DNA from: Wolbachia endosymbiont of Fragariocoptes setiger
Lineage (GTDB): Bacteria > Pseudomonadota > Alphaproteobacteria > Rickettsiales > Anaplasmataceae
Direction of reading: 5' to 3'
DNA: 64,000 nucleotides
Assembly: GCA_019061405.1 (NCBI GenBank)
Contig: JAHRAF010000001.1
Location: forward strand, 62,001-126,000
The number at the start of each line of letters is the position of its first letter. Position 1 is the first letter of the stretch. Positions 16,233 through 26,231 of the stretch are shown here, in pieces. The notes beneath the pieces are model-generated. The model did no database searches, was not told where the DNA came from, and worked only from the letters and a program-made list of their open reading frames with translations. Both the position numbers and the translations under genes were made by a program.

Positions 16233-17099
16233 ATGAATCGCAACATTAAATTTTCTTTTATCCTTGTCACATTGCTAATGGCTCTACTAAATTCAGTGTT
16301 TATTGTACATGAAACAAAGCAAGCAATAGTAATTCAATTGGGAAAGGTAGTCAGAGATATAAAAGAAAGTGGGTTATATTTTAAAATACCATTTATAAAT
16401 AGTGTAGTATTTCTTGACAAGCGTGTACTAGATTTAAGTGCAGACACTACACCAAGAGAAGTAATAACAGCAGATCAAAAGCGTATTATTGTTGATGCCT
16501 ATGCGAAATATAGAATAACCAACCCAGTGATTTTTTATCAAGCTGTAAGGAATGAATTAGGATTGATTAAGAGATTATATCCAGTAATGGAAGCACACAT
16601 TAGAGAAAACATAGGTAGATTCTCATTGATTAGTTTATTAAATGAGAAAAGATCAGAAGTTATGCAACTAATTCAACGTGGTGTTTACTCTGAAGCCGAA
16701 AAATTTGGTATAGAGATAATAGATGTAAGAATTAAGAGAGCTGATCTTCCAGAAGAAAATAGCTCAGCTATATTTCGTCGTATGCAAACTGAAAGAGAAA
16801 AAGAAGCGAAAGAAATCAGAGCAGAAGGAGAGCAAGCCGGTCAAGAAATTAGATCGAAGGCTGATAAGTCAAGAAGAGAGATTATAGCCAATGCAGTAAA
16901 AGAGTCTTACGAAATCAGAGGTCGTGGCTATGCTCATGCTACTAAAATCTACAACGAGGCTTTTAAGATTGATCAGGAGTTTTTTAATTTTTACCGTACT
17001 ATAAACGCCTATAATAAATCACTTTTAAGTGAAAATACTAAGTTTGTGTTTTCACCAAATAATGACTTTTTGAACATTTTTAATAAAGGATGGAAATAA
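16233..17099 (+). CDS. hflC: FtsH protease modulator HflC
   Basis: A 288-residue SPFH protein with an N-terminal membrane anchor (about residues 7-26). It has the HflC pattern V-H-E-T-K-Q-A-I-V-I-Q-L-G-K (about 25-38), V-I-T-A-D-Q-K-R-I-I-V-D-A-Y-A-K-Y-R (about 78-95) and a coiled coil rich in E-R-E-K-E-A-K-E-I-R-A-E-G (about 187-199). It partners HflK, encoded immediately upstream. degP follows after three bases, so the envelope protease and the FtsH regulators are probably made from one message. Confidence 0.95.
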   Translation: MNRNIKFSFILVTLLMALLNSVFIVHETKQAIVIQLGKVVRDIKESGLYFKIPFINSVVFLDKRVLDLSADTTPREVITADQKRIIVDAYAKYRITNPVIFYQAVRNELGLIKRLYPVMEAHIRENIGRFSLISLLNEKRSEVMQLIQRGVYSEAEKFGIEIIDVRIKRADLPEENSSAIFRRMQTEREKEAKEIRAEGEQAGQEIRSKADKSRREIIANAVKESYEIRGRGYAHATKIYNEAFKIDQEFFNFYRTINAYNKSLLSENTKFVFSPNNDFLNIFNKGWK

Positions 17100-17102
17100 T
17101 TT

Positions 17103-18572
17103 ATGAAATTTAGATACTTATCCATATTAGTAATTCTTTTTGTTTCATTTACAAGATTACATGCAGAAGAAACAACTAGTGTAAAGCAGTTAGCAAATTC
17201 TAATAGTGATTATGCAGATTTAATAGATAGACTTATTCCTGCAGTTGTAAATATTTCTAGCTCACAAATAATTAAACAGGAATCCAGTAGAAATATAATA
17301 CCTTTTGCTCCAAGAGATAATTTTTTTGATGAATTTAGAAAGTTCTTTGATGAGCTTGATCAATTCTTCATGGAAAAAAAAGCTCCTAGTGCCAACAGAG
17401 AAGTAGTATCTCTTGGCTCAGGTTTTATTATAGACAAGGAAGGAATTATTGTAACTAATTATCATGTCATTCGAAATGCTAAAGAAATAACAGTTACTAT
17501 GAATGATAGTACTGACTTCAAAGCGGAGGTGTTAGGTTATGATGCACAGACAGATCTTGCTGTACTAAAAATAACACCTCCTATGCCTCTTGATTACATT
17601 ATCGAATTCGGTGACTCCGATAAAGCAAGAGTTGGTGATTCAGTCACAGCAATAGGTAATCCTTTTGGTCTAGGTAGTTCTGTAAGTAAAGGTATTGTTT
17701 CTGCAAGATCTCGAGATGTTAGTATTGGCACTATAAGCGAATTTATTCAAACTGATGCTGCAATTAATAGAGGAAATTCTGGTGGACCCTTATTAAATTC
17801 GCAAGGAGAAGTTATCGGTATTAACACAGCTATTTATTCTCCCTCTGAATCCGGTGGAAACGTAGGCATAGGTTTTGCTATTCCATCAAATCTAGCCAAA
17901 CCTATAATTAATACATTGAGAAGCGGAAAAGAAGTAAAACATGGTTGGCTTGGCGTCCATATTCAACCCATAACTAAAGAATTTGCTGAATCTTTGGGAT
18001 TGCAGGATACAAAAGGTGCATTAATTTCTAACGTACTGAAAGGAAGTCCAGCAGAAAAAGGAGGAATAAAAGTAGGTGATGTATTACTAGAATTTAATGG
18101 TAAGAAAATTGATAAGACATCACAATTACCGCAAATAGTTTCAACTATTCAACCTAATACAAAAACGGAGGTTAAGCTATTCAGAAAAGGCAAGGAAATA
18201 AAAATAAAAGTGAAAGTAGGTGAATTTGTTGATGATACTCAAGATATTGATAATAATCAACATGAAGGAGACAAGTTAACAGCTAGTTATATCACTGGAT
18301 TAAATGTCTCAAATTTACCCGTTGAGCTCAAGGGGAAAATACCAGAAAAAGGTGTTATAGTAAATAGTATTGATATCAATAGTAATGCTGCATCACGTGG
18401 TATCAGAAAAGGGGATATCATTATACAAATAGATGGAACAGATATAGAAAATATCAACGATTTTCGTAAACAGATTGATTTAGCAGCAAAGAATAATATC
18501 AAAAGTTCAGTAATGTTATTGATTTATCGAGATGGTAATCAATTTTTTACATCAATTAAATTGAGAAAATAG
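17103..18572 (+). CDS. degP: Periplasmic serine protease/chaperone DegP (HtrA)
   Basis: A 489-residue Do-type protease. A signal peptide covers about residues 1-21 (cleavage near L-H-A-E). The catalytic triad is His in T-N-Y-H-V-I (about 121), Asp in T-D-L-A-V-L (about 152) and Ser in R-G-N-S-G-G-P-L (about 226). Two PDZ domains follow, the first starting near G-W-L-G-V and the second near residue 400. It degrades or refolds damaged periplasmic and outer-membrane proteins. Linkage to hflKC makes an envelope quality-control operon. No truncation is apparent. Confidence 0.96.
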   Translation: MKFRYLSILVILFVSFTRLHAEETTSVKQLANSNSDYADLIDRLIPAVVNISSSQIIKQESSRNIIPFAPRDNFFDEFRKFFDELDQFFMEKKAPSANREVVSLGSGFIIDKEGIIVTNYHVIRNAKEITVTMNDSTDFKAEVLGYDAQTDLAVLKITPPMPLDYIIEFGDSDKARVGDSVTAIGNPFGLGSSVSKGIVSARSRDVSIGTISEFIQTDAAINRGNSGGPLLNSQGEVIGINTAIYSPSESGGNVGIGFAIPSNLAKPIINTLRSGKEVKHGWLGVHIQPITKEFAESLGLQDTKGALISNVLKGSPAEKGGIKVGDVLLEFNGKKIDKTSQLPQIVSTIQPNTKTEVKLFRKGKEIKIKVKVGEFVDDTQDIDNNQHEGDKLTASYITGLNVSNLPVELKGKIPEKGVIVNSIDINSNAASRGIRKGDIIIQIDGTDIENINDFRKQIDLAAKNNIKSSVMLLIYRDGNQFFTSIKLRK

Positions 18573-18658
18573 AGTCTATTCATTAATACTCTTTCTTTCT
18601 CTAGAATAGAGATTAAGGAATAACACCTTAAACTCGACAATGGACCATCAAGGATGCT

Positions 18659-21175
18659 ATGAAAGAAAGAAACTTAATAATAATTGATGGTTATGGATTC
18701 TTATTTAGATCTTATTATGTATTACCTCACCTAGTTACTACAACCGGTATCCCAATAGGAGGTGTGTACGGCTTTCTCAATATGATGTTAAAATATATTG
18801 AGCACTCAAGCCATCTGATCATAGCACTTGATGCTGGTAAAAAGAATTTTAGACACAATTTATATTCTGAGTACAAAGCAAATAGAATTTCTCCTCCTAC
18901 AGACTTAATACCACAATTTTCTATATTACGAGAAGCGATAGAATCATTTAACTTAAGTTGTGAAGAAGTGGAAGGATATGAAGCAGATGACATCATTGCT
19001 ACTTTGGTTGCAAAATATAGTAAAGAGAAAGACCTAAAAGTAATAGTCGTTTCATCTGATAAAGATTTACTTCAGTTATTAAAGTATAACATTTTAATGT
19101 TTGATCCTATCAAGAATACCTACTTGGATGAAAAATATGTAATAGATAGGTTTGGGGTTAGTTCAAGTAAATTGCTTGATCTTTTTTCTCTCACTGGAGA
19201 TGCATCTGACAATATTCCTGGAGTACCAGGAATAGGTCTTAAAACTGCAGCTAAGTTACTAGATGAATTTTATTCACTTGATAACATTTTAGAAAATATA
19301 GATAAAATAAAACAGACCAGAATAAAAAATATACTTAATAAACACACGAAAAGTGCATTGATTTCAAGAAATCTTATTTCCTTATATGAAAATGTTGAAC
19401 TTAAATACAACTTAGAACACTATAAATCTATACCTCCGAATATGGAGAGGTTGATTCCCTTTCTCAGGGCATATGAATTTCATTTTTTAATGGGAAAAGT
19501 AGAGAAACTTTTTTCCTACACACCACAACATAAGAAAGAAGAGAAAATAGACTACTGTGTGGAAGAACTAGAAAAATTCTCAGAACATTGCAGATACGAA
19601 GGAAAGGTTGCAATTTATTACCACTCTGAAAATAAAACCATAAGCTTGTCTTATAGTGAAAATAGCATTTTCTATATAAAGCAATTCAACCTACAAGATG
19701 TGTTCACTAAACTACTACTTTCAACAGGAATTCTTAAAATAATTTATAATTTAAAAGAAATAAAAAAAGTCATACCCATAATAGAGCAATCTCTGAACTC
19801 AACTGATGATATAATGCTTATGTCATATAGTTTAGATACAGGTAAGCATGATCACAGTATTTACAGTATAATTACTAACAATACTCATGAAGACTTAGGT
19901 ACAGTTTCAGCTCAGACTTTAATTATTCTTCACGAAAAACTTAAACACAGATTATTTCAAGACAAGCTATTTACAATTTACGAACGTTTTGACAAGCCTC
20001 TAATGAGAGTAATACTTGATATGGAGAAAAATGGCATATTGCTCAATATTGAAAAATTATGTGAGTTGTCAGATGAATTTCAACAAATAATTAGTATTCT
20101 TGAAAGTAAAATATGCAGTTTGGCTGGAGAAAATTTTAATATTGCTTCTCCAAAACAATTGAGTGACATCCTATTTAACAAAATGGGTTTAAATAAAAAA
20201 AAGAAATTAAAATCAGGTGCATACAGTACAAATTCAGAGGTATTAGAAAAACTTGCAATTGAGGGGGCAGAAATTGCTGATAAAATATTAAGTTGGCGCC
20301 ATCTAAGTAAATTGAAAAGCACATATACCGAAGCATTAGTTAAACAGGTTGATCAAAATGGCAGAATACACACAAGTTTTTCAATCACAACAACTGCAAC
20401 CGGTAGATTAAGCTCTAGTAATCCAAATTTGCAAAATATTCCCATAAAAAGCAAGGAGGGAAGCTTAATTAGAAAAGCATTCACTGCTGCAAAAGGGCAT
20501 AAAATTATTTCTGCTGATTATTCACAAATAGAATTACGCCTTCTTGCTCATATTGCAGATGTTACCGCCTTTAAAGAAGCGTTTGAGAATGGACAAGACA
20601 TTCACAGCATCACAGCAAGGCAAGTTTTTGGAGTATCTGATGTAGATTCATCACTTAGAAGAAAAGCTAAATCCATTAACTTCGGTATTATATATGGAAT
20701 TAGCTCATATGGCTTAGCAAAACAATTGGGAATTACTATTCAGGAAGCTGGTGAATACATAGATTACTACTTTTCTCACTATTCAGAAATAAAGAATTAT
20801 ATGGAAAGTATGATTCTAGCTGCAAGAGCTAATGGTTATGTTACAACCTTACTTGGGAGAAGATGCTTTATAAGAGATATAAACAACAATGCTTTTCATA
20901 TTAGGCAATTTGCAGAAAGAGCAGCAATAAATGCTCCTCTACAAGGAACTGCTGCAGATATAATCAAACGTGCAATGATTCAACTTTTTTCACAATTAAA
21001 AACAGGAAAAATCATACTACAAATTCATGATGAGTTACTCGTAGAAGTAAAAGAAGAGTATGTACAAGAAACTAAAGAATTGATAAAAAGAATTATGGAA
21101 AATGTAATAAAACTTTCCGTAAAGCTTGAAGTAGAGGTAAAGTCAGGAGATGATTGGGGGTTAAAAAATTCTTAA
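18659..21175 (+). CDS. polA: DNA polymerase I
   Basis: An 838-residue Pol I. The 5'-3' exonuclease domain is intact: I-D-G-Y-G-F-L-F-R-S-Y-Y at the start, then E-A-D-D-I-I-A-T and S-S-D-K-D-L. The polymerase domain has motif A D-Y-S-Q-I-E-L-R (about 619-626), motif B R-R-K-A-K-S-I-N-F-G (about 667-676) and motif C I-H-D-E-L-L (about 788-793). The middle proofreading domain (about 300-460) has lost the D-x-E motif; the matching strand reads V-A-I-Y-Y-H-S-E. It should therefore gap-fill and remove RNA primers but not proofread. AAGGA precedes the chosen ATG. Confidence 0.96.
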   Translation: MKERNLIIIDGYGFLFRSYYVLPHLVTTTGIPIGGVYGFLNMMLKYIEHSSHLIIALDAGKKNFRHNLYSEYKANRISPPTDLIPQFSILREAIESFNLSCEEVEGYEADDIIATLVAKYSKEKDLKVIVVSSDKDLLQLLKYNILMFDPIKNTYLDEKYVIDRFGVSSSKLLDLFSLTGDASDNIPGVPGIGLKTAAKLLDEFYSLDNILENIDKIKQTRIKNILNKHTKSALISRNLISLYENVELKYNLEHYKSIPPNMERLIPFLRAYEFHFLMGKVEKLFSYTPQHKKEEKIDYCVEELEKFSEHCRYEGKVAIYYHSENKTISLSYSENSIFYIKQFNLQDVFTKLLLSTGILKIIYNLKEIKKVIPIIEQSLNSTDDIMLMSYSLDTGKHDHSIYSIITNNTHEDLGTVSAQTLIILHEKLKHRLFQDKLFTIYERFDKPLMRVILDMEKNGILLNIEKLCELSDEFQQIISILESKICSLAGENFNIASPKQLSDILFNKMGLNKKKKLKSGAYSTNSEVLEKLAIEGAEIADKILSWRHLSKLKSTYTEALVKQVDQNGRIHTSFSITTTATGRLSSSNPNLQNIPIKSKEGSLIRKAFTAAKGHKIISADYSQIELRLLAHIADVTAFKEAFENGQDIHSITARQVFGVSDVDSSLRRKAKSINFGIIYGISSYGLAKQLGITIQEAGEYIDYYFSHYSEIKNYMESMILAARANGYVTTLLGRRCFIRDINNNAFHIRQFAERAAINAPLQGTAADIIKRAMIQLFSQLKTGKIILQIHDELLVEVKEEYVQETKELIKRIMENVIKLSVKLEVEVKSGDDWGLKNS

Positions 21176-21199
21176 CTACATTGCTCCATTTTCAGTAAT

Positions 21200-21229
21200 T
21201 TGAATTCACTATATAAAATATGTTACAAT
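21200..21229 (+). promoter_or_regulatory. Candidate sigma-70 promoter for the 21261 gene
   Basis: TTGAAT (21200-21205) and TACAAT (21224-21229) are 18 bases apart, 31 bases before the ATG at 21261. Both boxes differ from consensus by few positions. It lies just after the polA stop, giving the following gene its own promoter. Confidence 0.45.
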
Positions 21230-21260
21230 AGCTTACAAGGATTATTCAGTAAGTTTAATA

Positions 21261-22094
21261 ATGGCAGCCATATCAACAACAAATATTCTTTCCAAGAATA
21301 TAAACAAGAAAGTGATATTTAAAACCAAAGAACATGATAGAATCTATTCTGCTTTTTACTCAATATTGCAAACAAAAAACATCGAAAACTTCTATACATT
21401 TGAGAATGGAAAAAATCTAATAAATGCTAATAATTTCAAAGGTACAGATCAACTAAGCGAAGAGAATTTTGTTGAACTTTTACTTTCTATTTTCTCAAAG
21501 GTGTATAAGAAAGATCTAAATAGCAATGAAATAGTTATCAAATGTGTTAATGATGCCCGTAATAAAGAAGCTAAGGACTGTCTCATAAAACTAATAGGAA
21601 AACCTTTCGGAATAGCAATAGAGCCAAAAAATATTCTTGGATCTATTAAAACAGGTTTAATGAATAAAATTTCCTTTTTAGGAGGTAAAAAGGAAGAAAA
21701 AGAACAAGCGAAAAGTGATACACAGGTAGTAATTAATACTCTATACAAACTCTTTATTCCTGTTGCACTATTTGTATTATTTTCTAACATGACAACATCT
21801 TTGGTCCTATTTGGTATGAATATTGGACCGTTAATTCTAATGATTAGTATCGTTGGCCTCATAATGACTCAATACAAGATAATAAAGGGCCTATTTGATG
21901 ATGTTCAAAAAGAGACTGTATACCACCCTGAATCAGATGAAATAGAACCAAAAAACTGGGAAGAAGAGATAGAAAAGCGTCTTGATGAGAAGATTTCACA
22001 TTCTAAATTATTAGAACATGAAAAAGTATCTGAAAAATTATCAGATGTGACTATGCAAAACGTTTTCGATGAGAAACTAAAAACCCTTGCATAG
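21261..22094 (+). CDS. Hypothetical membrane protein with two transmembrane helices
   Basis: A 277-residue protein of unknown function. The first 145 residues are soluble and mixed-charge. Two hydrophobic helices follow (about 162-182 and 188-206), separated by a very short loop, so both ends face the same side of the membrane. The last 60 residues are strongly acidic and helical (E-E-I-E-K-R-L-D-E-K-I). The arrangement is shared in broad outline with the 13751 and 44516 proteins, although I see no clear sequence similarity. It has its own promoter and a hairpin after it. Confidence 0.75.
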   Translation: MAAISTTNILSKNINKKVIFKTKEHDRIYSAFYSILQTKNIENFYTFENGKNLINANNFKGTDQLSEENFVELLLSIFSKVYKKDLNSNEIVIKCVNDARNKEAKDCLIKLIGKPFGIAIEPKNILGSIKTGLMNKISFLGGKKEEKEQAKSDTQVVINTLYKLFIPVALFVLFSNMTTSLVLFGMNIGPLILMISIVGLIMTQYKIIKGLFDDVQKETVYHPESDEIEPKNWEEEIEKRLDEKISHSKLLEHEKVSEKLSDVTMQNVFDEKLKTLA

Positions 22095-22125
22095 AATAAG
22101 ATCGCTATTTCAATTTATAGTTTGC

Positions 22126-22145
22126 ACTTAAAAGCAATTTTAAGT
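22126..22145 (+). terminator. Hairpin with GCAA tetraloop
   Basis: ACTTAAAA (22126-22133) and TTTTAAGT (22138-22145) form a perfect 8 bp stem closed by GCAA, a GNRA-type loop. It is 31 bases after the 21261 gene and 50 before ppdK. The stem is AT-rich and no long T-run follows, so termination is probable but not certain. Confidence 0.45.
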
Positions 22146-22195
22146 TGTTCAAACCCTATCTAATGGGTAAAACTATAAAAACCCTGGAAAGATAA

Positions 22196-24802
22196 ATGCA
22201 AGAGAAACTAATATATTACTTTAGTAAAAATAAATGTGAAGGCACTACAAAAATGAAAAACCTCCTCGGAGGAAAAGGTGCGAATTTGGCAGAAATGTGT
22301 GGAATTGATATACCAGTTCCACCTGGTTTCACGCTCACCACCTCTGTCTGTCAAATGTATTATCATAACAATGAATTACCTCACGATCAGATCATGAATT
22401 ACATGAGAATGCTCGAGAATGAAGTAGGCTATGGTTTTGGTGATACAAAAAATCCCTTATTGGTTTCTATACGCTCAGGAAGTGTAGATTCAATGCCAGG
22501 TATGCTTGATACTATACTAAATGTTGGTCTCAATGATGAAACCGTTATAGGGTTAGCTGAAAAAAGTGGCGAACGTTTTGCTTACGATAGTTATTGTCGT
22601 TTTATCATGATGTATTCCAATGTTGTACTACAATCACATCATAATTTATTTCAAAGTATGATTGATTATGAAAAAAATGAAGCTCAAGTGAAAAGCTTAT
22701 CTTATTTAAATGTTGATACACTAAAAAAAATAATTAACGATTTCAAGAAAATAGTATATGAAAATACCGGTCAAAACTTTCCACAAGATGTTGAACAACA
22801 ATTATTAAGTTCTATCAATGCTGTGTTTGCTTCTTGGAAAAATGATAGAGCTATATCTTACAGAAGAATACACAACATTTCTGAAGATATTGGTACTGCA
22901 GTAAATGTTCAATCAATGGTTTTTGGTAATTTAAATGAAGACTCTGCTACAGGTGTTATATTTACTCGCAACCCATCAACAGGAGAAAGAAAATGCTTTG
23001 GTGAATTTTTAATTAATGCTCAAGGGGAAGATGTAGTTTCTGGAATATACACTCCTATTGCAATAAATGGTAATCAAGAAAAAACCATGCAGAAACTTAT
23101 GCCACGTATGTATGAGGAACTATGTATGGTATGTCAAAAACTTGAAAACCATTATAAAGATATGCAAGACATAGAATTTACCGTACAGAACGGTTATCTA
23201 TGGATTTTGCAGACTAGATCTGGCAAACGCACTGCAAAAGCCAATTTGCGTATAGTAGTTGATATGGTAGATGAAGGTCTTATTACCAAAAAAGAAGGAA
23301 TTCTTAGAATTGATTCAAACAGTTTTGATAACTTACTTCATCCAGTGCTTAATATTACGGATACTCAGAAAGTAATAGGAAGAGGTCTTCCTGCATCTCC
23401 TGGAGTTGCTTCAGGACAGGTTGTTTTTAATACACTTGATGCTGAAAAAGCAAAAGAGCAAGGAAAAAATATTATTTTAGTACGTTCAGAAACAAGCCCT
23501 GAAGATATAAACGGAATGAATGCTGCAAATGGAATAATAACATTAAGAGGAGGTATGACTTCTCATGCTGCTGTAGTCACTCGTGGCATGGGAAAACCTT
23601 GCATCTGTAGTGTGGTTGAACTTTATATTGATAAAAATGAAACTTTTTTTTTACTTGGTAAGATTAAAGTAAACAAAGGAGAATCAGTTACTATAAATGG
23701 CAGTACAGGAGAAATTATGTTAGGAATTCTTCCTACCACTTTACCAGAATTGTCACAAGAGTTTAAAACATTAATGGAATGGATAGATGCAGTCAATACA
23801 ATTAAGGTCAGAGCAAATGCTGACACTCCCCAAGATGCAAAAATTGCTAGAAAATTTAATGCTGATGGTATAGGTTTGTGTCGCACAGAACATATGTTTT
23901 TTGCACATGATAGAATTGAATTTTTTCAAAAGCTCATTATAGCTGATGATCAAAGCGAAAGATCAAACATTCTAAATGAATTGGAAAAAATGCAGAAACT
24001 GGATTTCAAAGAGATATTCTTAATCATGAAGAATAGAGAAATCACTATACGTTTACTTGACCCACCTTTACATGAATTTTTACCTAATAATAAACATTCC
24101 ATAGAAAAACTAGCTATATCACTCAATAAACCTGTTTCGTTAGTGCAGAATAAAATAGACAAACTATCAGAGAAAAATCCTATGCTTGGTCATCGTGGTT
24201 GTAGGCTTGCGATTTCTTACCCGGAAATATATGCAATGCAGATTAGAGCGATATTAAGTACCGCAAGTGATTTGAAGAAAGAGTTTAACATAGAGTTAAA
24301 ACCTGAAATTATGATTCCTTTTATTATGAATGAAAAGGAGCTAATATTAATAACTCAATTAATAGAAGAAGAGTCTAAAAATTTCAATTCAAAGTACTCA
24401 ATTGGAACTATGATAGAATTGCCTAGAGCTGCACTTATTGCAGATAAGCTGGCAAAATACGCTACTTTTTTTAGTTTTGGTACCAATGATTTAACTCAAA
24501 TGACCATGGGTCTCTCACGTGATGACTCAGTAAGCTTTCTTAACTCATATAAAGAAAACAATATACTTGATAATGATCCATTTGAGTTACTTGATTCTGA
24601 AGGAGTAGGTGAATTAATGAAAATAGCTATCGAAAAAGGTAAAAAAACCAGACAAGATATTAAGATAGGTATATGCGGAGAACATGGAGGAAATCCACAA
24701 TCTATAGAATTTTTTATCAGCTTAGGTTTAGATTATATTTCATGTTCTCCTTATAGAGTGCCAATTGCAAAATTAGTTTTAGCACAGAAAACTCTACTCT
24801 GA
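22196..24802 (+). CDS. ppdK: Pyruvate, phosphate dikinase
   Basis: An 868-residue PPDK. The N-terminal ATP-grasp part shows L-L-G-G-K-G-A-N-L-A-E-M (about 22-33) and S-I-R-S-G-S-V-D-S-M-P-G-M. The phosphohistidine domain has G-G-M-T-S-H-A-A-V (His near 456), and the C-terminal pyruvate-binding barrel contains G-L-C-R-T-E-H-M-F and, near the end, I-G-I-C-G-E-H-G-G. It interconverts pyruvate and phosphoenolpyruvate using ATP and phosphate. In Wolbachia, which lacks a conventional pyruvate kinase-driven glycolysis, PPDK is thought to feed gluconeogenesis. GGAAAG precedes the ATG. Length is normal. Confidence 0.97.
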   Translation: MQEKLIYYFSKNKCEGTTKMKNLLGGKGANLAEMCGIDIPVPPGFTLTTSVCQMYYHNNELPHDQIMNYMRMLENEVGYGFGDTKNPLLVSIRSGSVDSMPGMLDTILNVGLNDETVIGLAEKSGERFAYDSYCRFIMMYSNVVLQSHHNLFQSMIDYEKNEAQVKSLSYLNVDTLKKIINDFKKIVYENTGQNFPQDVEQQLLSSINAVFASWKNDRAISYRRIHNISEDIGTAVNVQSMVFGNLNEDSATGVIFTRNPSTGERKCFGEFLINAQGEDVVSGIYTPIAINGNQEKTMQKLMPRMYEELCMVCQKLENHYKDMQDIEFTVQNGYLWILQTRSGKRTAKANLRIVVDMVDEGLITKKEGILRIDSNSFDNLLHPVLNITDTQKVIGRGLPASPGVASGQVVFNTLDAEKAKEQGKNIILVRSETSPEDINGMNAANGIITLRGGMTSHAAVVTRGMGKPCICSVVELYIDKNETFFLLGKIKVNKGESVTINGSTGEIMLGILPTTLPELSQEFKTLMEWIDAVNTIKVRANADTPQDAKIARKFNADGIGLCRTEHMFFAHDRIEFFQKLIIADDQSERSNILNELEKMQKLDFKEIFLIMKNREITIRLLDPPLHEFLPNNKHSIEKLAISLNKPVSLVQNKIDKLSEKNPMLGHRGCRLAISYPEIYAMQIRAILSTASDLKKEFNIELKPEIMIPFIMNEKELILITQLIEEESKNFNSKYSIGTMIELPRAALIADKLAKYATFFSFGTNDLTQMTMGLSRDDSVSFLNSYKENNILDNDPFELLDSEGVGELMKIAIEKGKKTRQDIKIGICGEHGGNPQSIEFFISLGLDYISCSPYRVPIAKLVLAQKTLL

Positions 24803-24815
24803 TTTTAATAACTAA

Positions 24816-24843
24816 TTGACAAGCTTAAGCTAGTTTATATTCT
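24816..24843 (+). promoter_or_regulatory. Candidate sigma-70 promoter for ctaE
   Basis: A consensus TTGACA (24816-24821) is followed after 16 bases by TATTCT (24838-24843), 21 bases before the ctaE ATG. The spacer includes the palindrome AGCTTAAGCT. The -35 match is perfect, the -10 moderate. Confidence 0.5.
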
Positions 24844-24864
24844 GAATATGTATTAAAAAATTAT

Positions 24865-25689
24865 ATGAAAAATAAAGAACATGACTTTCATTTAGTAAAC
24901 CCAAGTCCATGGCCTATCAGTATATCATTCGCCATCGTCATATTTATCTTGGGTTTAACAGGTATTCTACATAAACAGGTTTTCGCAACAACTGTTCTTA
25001 TAGTTGGAATGATTTTAATATCAGGAGTATTATTTTATTGGTGGAGAGACGTAATCAGAGAGTCTATCTATGATCGATGTCATACCAACATCGTTAAATA
25101 TGGTCTGAAAGTTGCCATGATTTTATTTATTGTCTCAGAAATTGTACTATTTGGAGTGCTTTTCTTATCATTTTTCAAATCCTGGCTAGACCCAGTTTTT
25201 TTATTTGAAGAATTTTCTCCAACGAAAAAAATTCAGTGGCCTCCTGAGGGAATTTCACCTCCTGATCCATGGTCTCTACCTTTTATGAATACATTGGTAC
25301 TATTGCTTTCAGGTACAACAATCACTGCTGCGCATCATTTCTTACGTGAAAATGATAAAAAAGGTGTAGTTAACATGCTACTTCTTACTATATCCCTCGG
25401 TATCTTTTTTATAATAGTACAGGCTATAGAATATCATGAAACTAGTTTTTCTTTAGAAGAAACAGGGGTGAAATTAATTTATACTTCTAATTTCTATATA
25501 ATTACTGGTTTTCACTGTGCACATGTTATTATAGGTATAATATTTCTAACAATCTGCTTATTTAGAACTTTGAAAGATCAATTCACACCACAAGATCATC
25601 TATGTTTTGAATTTGCTTCGTGGTATTGGCATTTCGTAGACATAGTCTGGATATTCCTGTTTATTTTTGTCTATTGGCTAAGTGCCTAA
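24865..25689 (+). CDS. ctaE: Cytochrome c oxidase subunit III
   Basis: A 274-residue membrane protein with seven hydrophobic segments and the subunit III landmarks: H-P-type start H-L-V-N-P-S-P-W-P, W-W-R-D-V-I-R-E-S (about 64-72), E-I-V-L-F-G-V-L-F (about 92-100), F-H-C-A-H-V-I-I-G (about 215-223) and the terminal W-Y-W-H-F-V-D-I-V-W-I-F-L-F. Subunit III stabilises the aa3-type oxidase core. Other oxidase genes are not in the window. The ruvC start codon immediately follows its stop (TAAATG), so the two are read from one message. Confidence 0.96.
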   Translation: MKNKEHDFHLVNPSPWPISISFAIVIFILGLTGILHKQVFATTVLIVGMILISGVLFYWWRDVIRESIYDRCHTNIVKYGLKVAMILFIVSEIVLFGVLFLSFFKSWLDPVFLFEEFSPTKKIQWPPEGISPPDPWSLPFMNTLVLLLSGTTITAAHHFLRENDKKGVVNMLLLTISLGIFFIIVQAIEYHETSFSLEETGVKLIYTSNFYIITGFHCAHVIIGIIFLTICLFRTLKDQFTPQDHLCFEFASWYWHFVDIVWIFLFIFVYWLSA

Positions 25690-26166
25690 ATGACTAAAAT
25701 AATAGGTTTAGATCCTGGTATAAGTCATACTGGATGGGTTGTCATCAAGCATAACAAAGGAGAAGAACTCAACCTTTTGGATAGTGGCACTATTTCAACA
25801 AACAGTAAAGATGATATAGGTGAACGTCTATGTATAATCTTTAAACAATTAAACAAAGTAGTGTCTACATATCTCCCGAGTGAGGCTGCAGTAGAAAAAA
25901 TTTTTGTTAACAGAAATCCAAAATCCTCGTTGACTTTAGGTTATGCAAGAGGCGTTGCAATTTTAACATTAAAAATAGAGAAAATATCTATAAGTGAATA
26001 TGACGCAAACTATATTAAAAAGAGCATAACTGGGGATGGTCATGCTAACAAAGATCAAATTATGTTTATGGTAAAGCAAATCGTCAAAAATGTGAACTCA
26101 AAGTGTCACCATGTAACAGATGCTCTAGCAACAGCCATTTGTCATATTCATTGTAGAAAATTATAG
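25690..26166 (+). CDS. ruvC: Holliday junction resolvase RuvC
   Basis: A 158-residue RuvC with the acidic active site: Asp7 in G-L-D-P-G-I-S-H-T-G-W, Glu in V-E-K-I-F-V-N (about 67-73) and the C-terminal H-H-V-T-D-A-L-A-T-A-I (about 139-149). It cuts four-way junctions brought by RuvAB. No gap separates it from ctaE, an arrangement that reflects genome compaction, not function. The 3' end is followed by decayed DNA. Confidence 0.94.
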   Translation: MTKIIGLDPGISHTGWVVIKHNKGEELNLLDSGTISTNSKDDIGERLCIIFKQLNKVVSTYLPSEAAVEKIFVNRNPKSSLTLGYARGVAILTLKIEKISISEYDANYIKKSITGDGHANKDQIMFMVKQIVKNVNSKCHHVTDALATAICHIHCRKL

Positions 26167-26231
26167 GCTATCAACTACAACTATCTGAAGCTAGTGGTTT
26201 AAAAGAACGCTTGCAAAGCAGATTGAAAGTT

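Noticed and set aside
18613-18631. Small TTAAGG/CCTTAA hairpin before polA as a riboswitch or attenuator
   Set aside because: Only six pairs, no T-run and no known motif; likely chance in AT-rich DNA.
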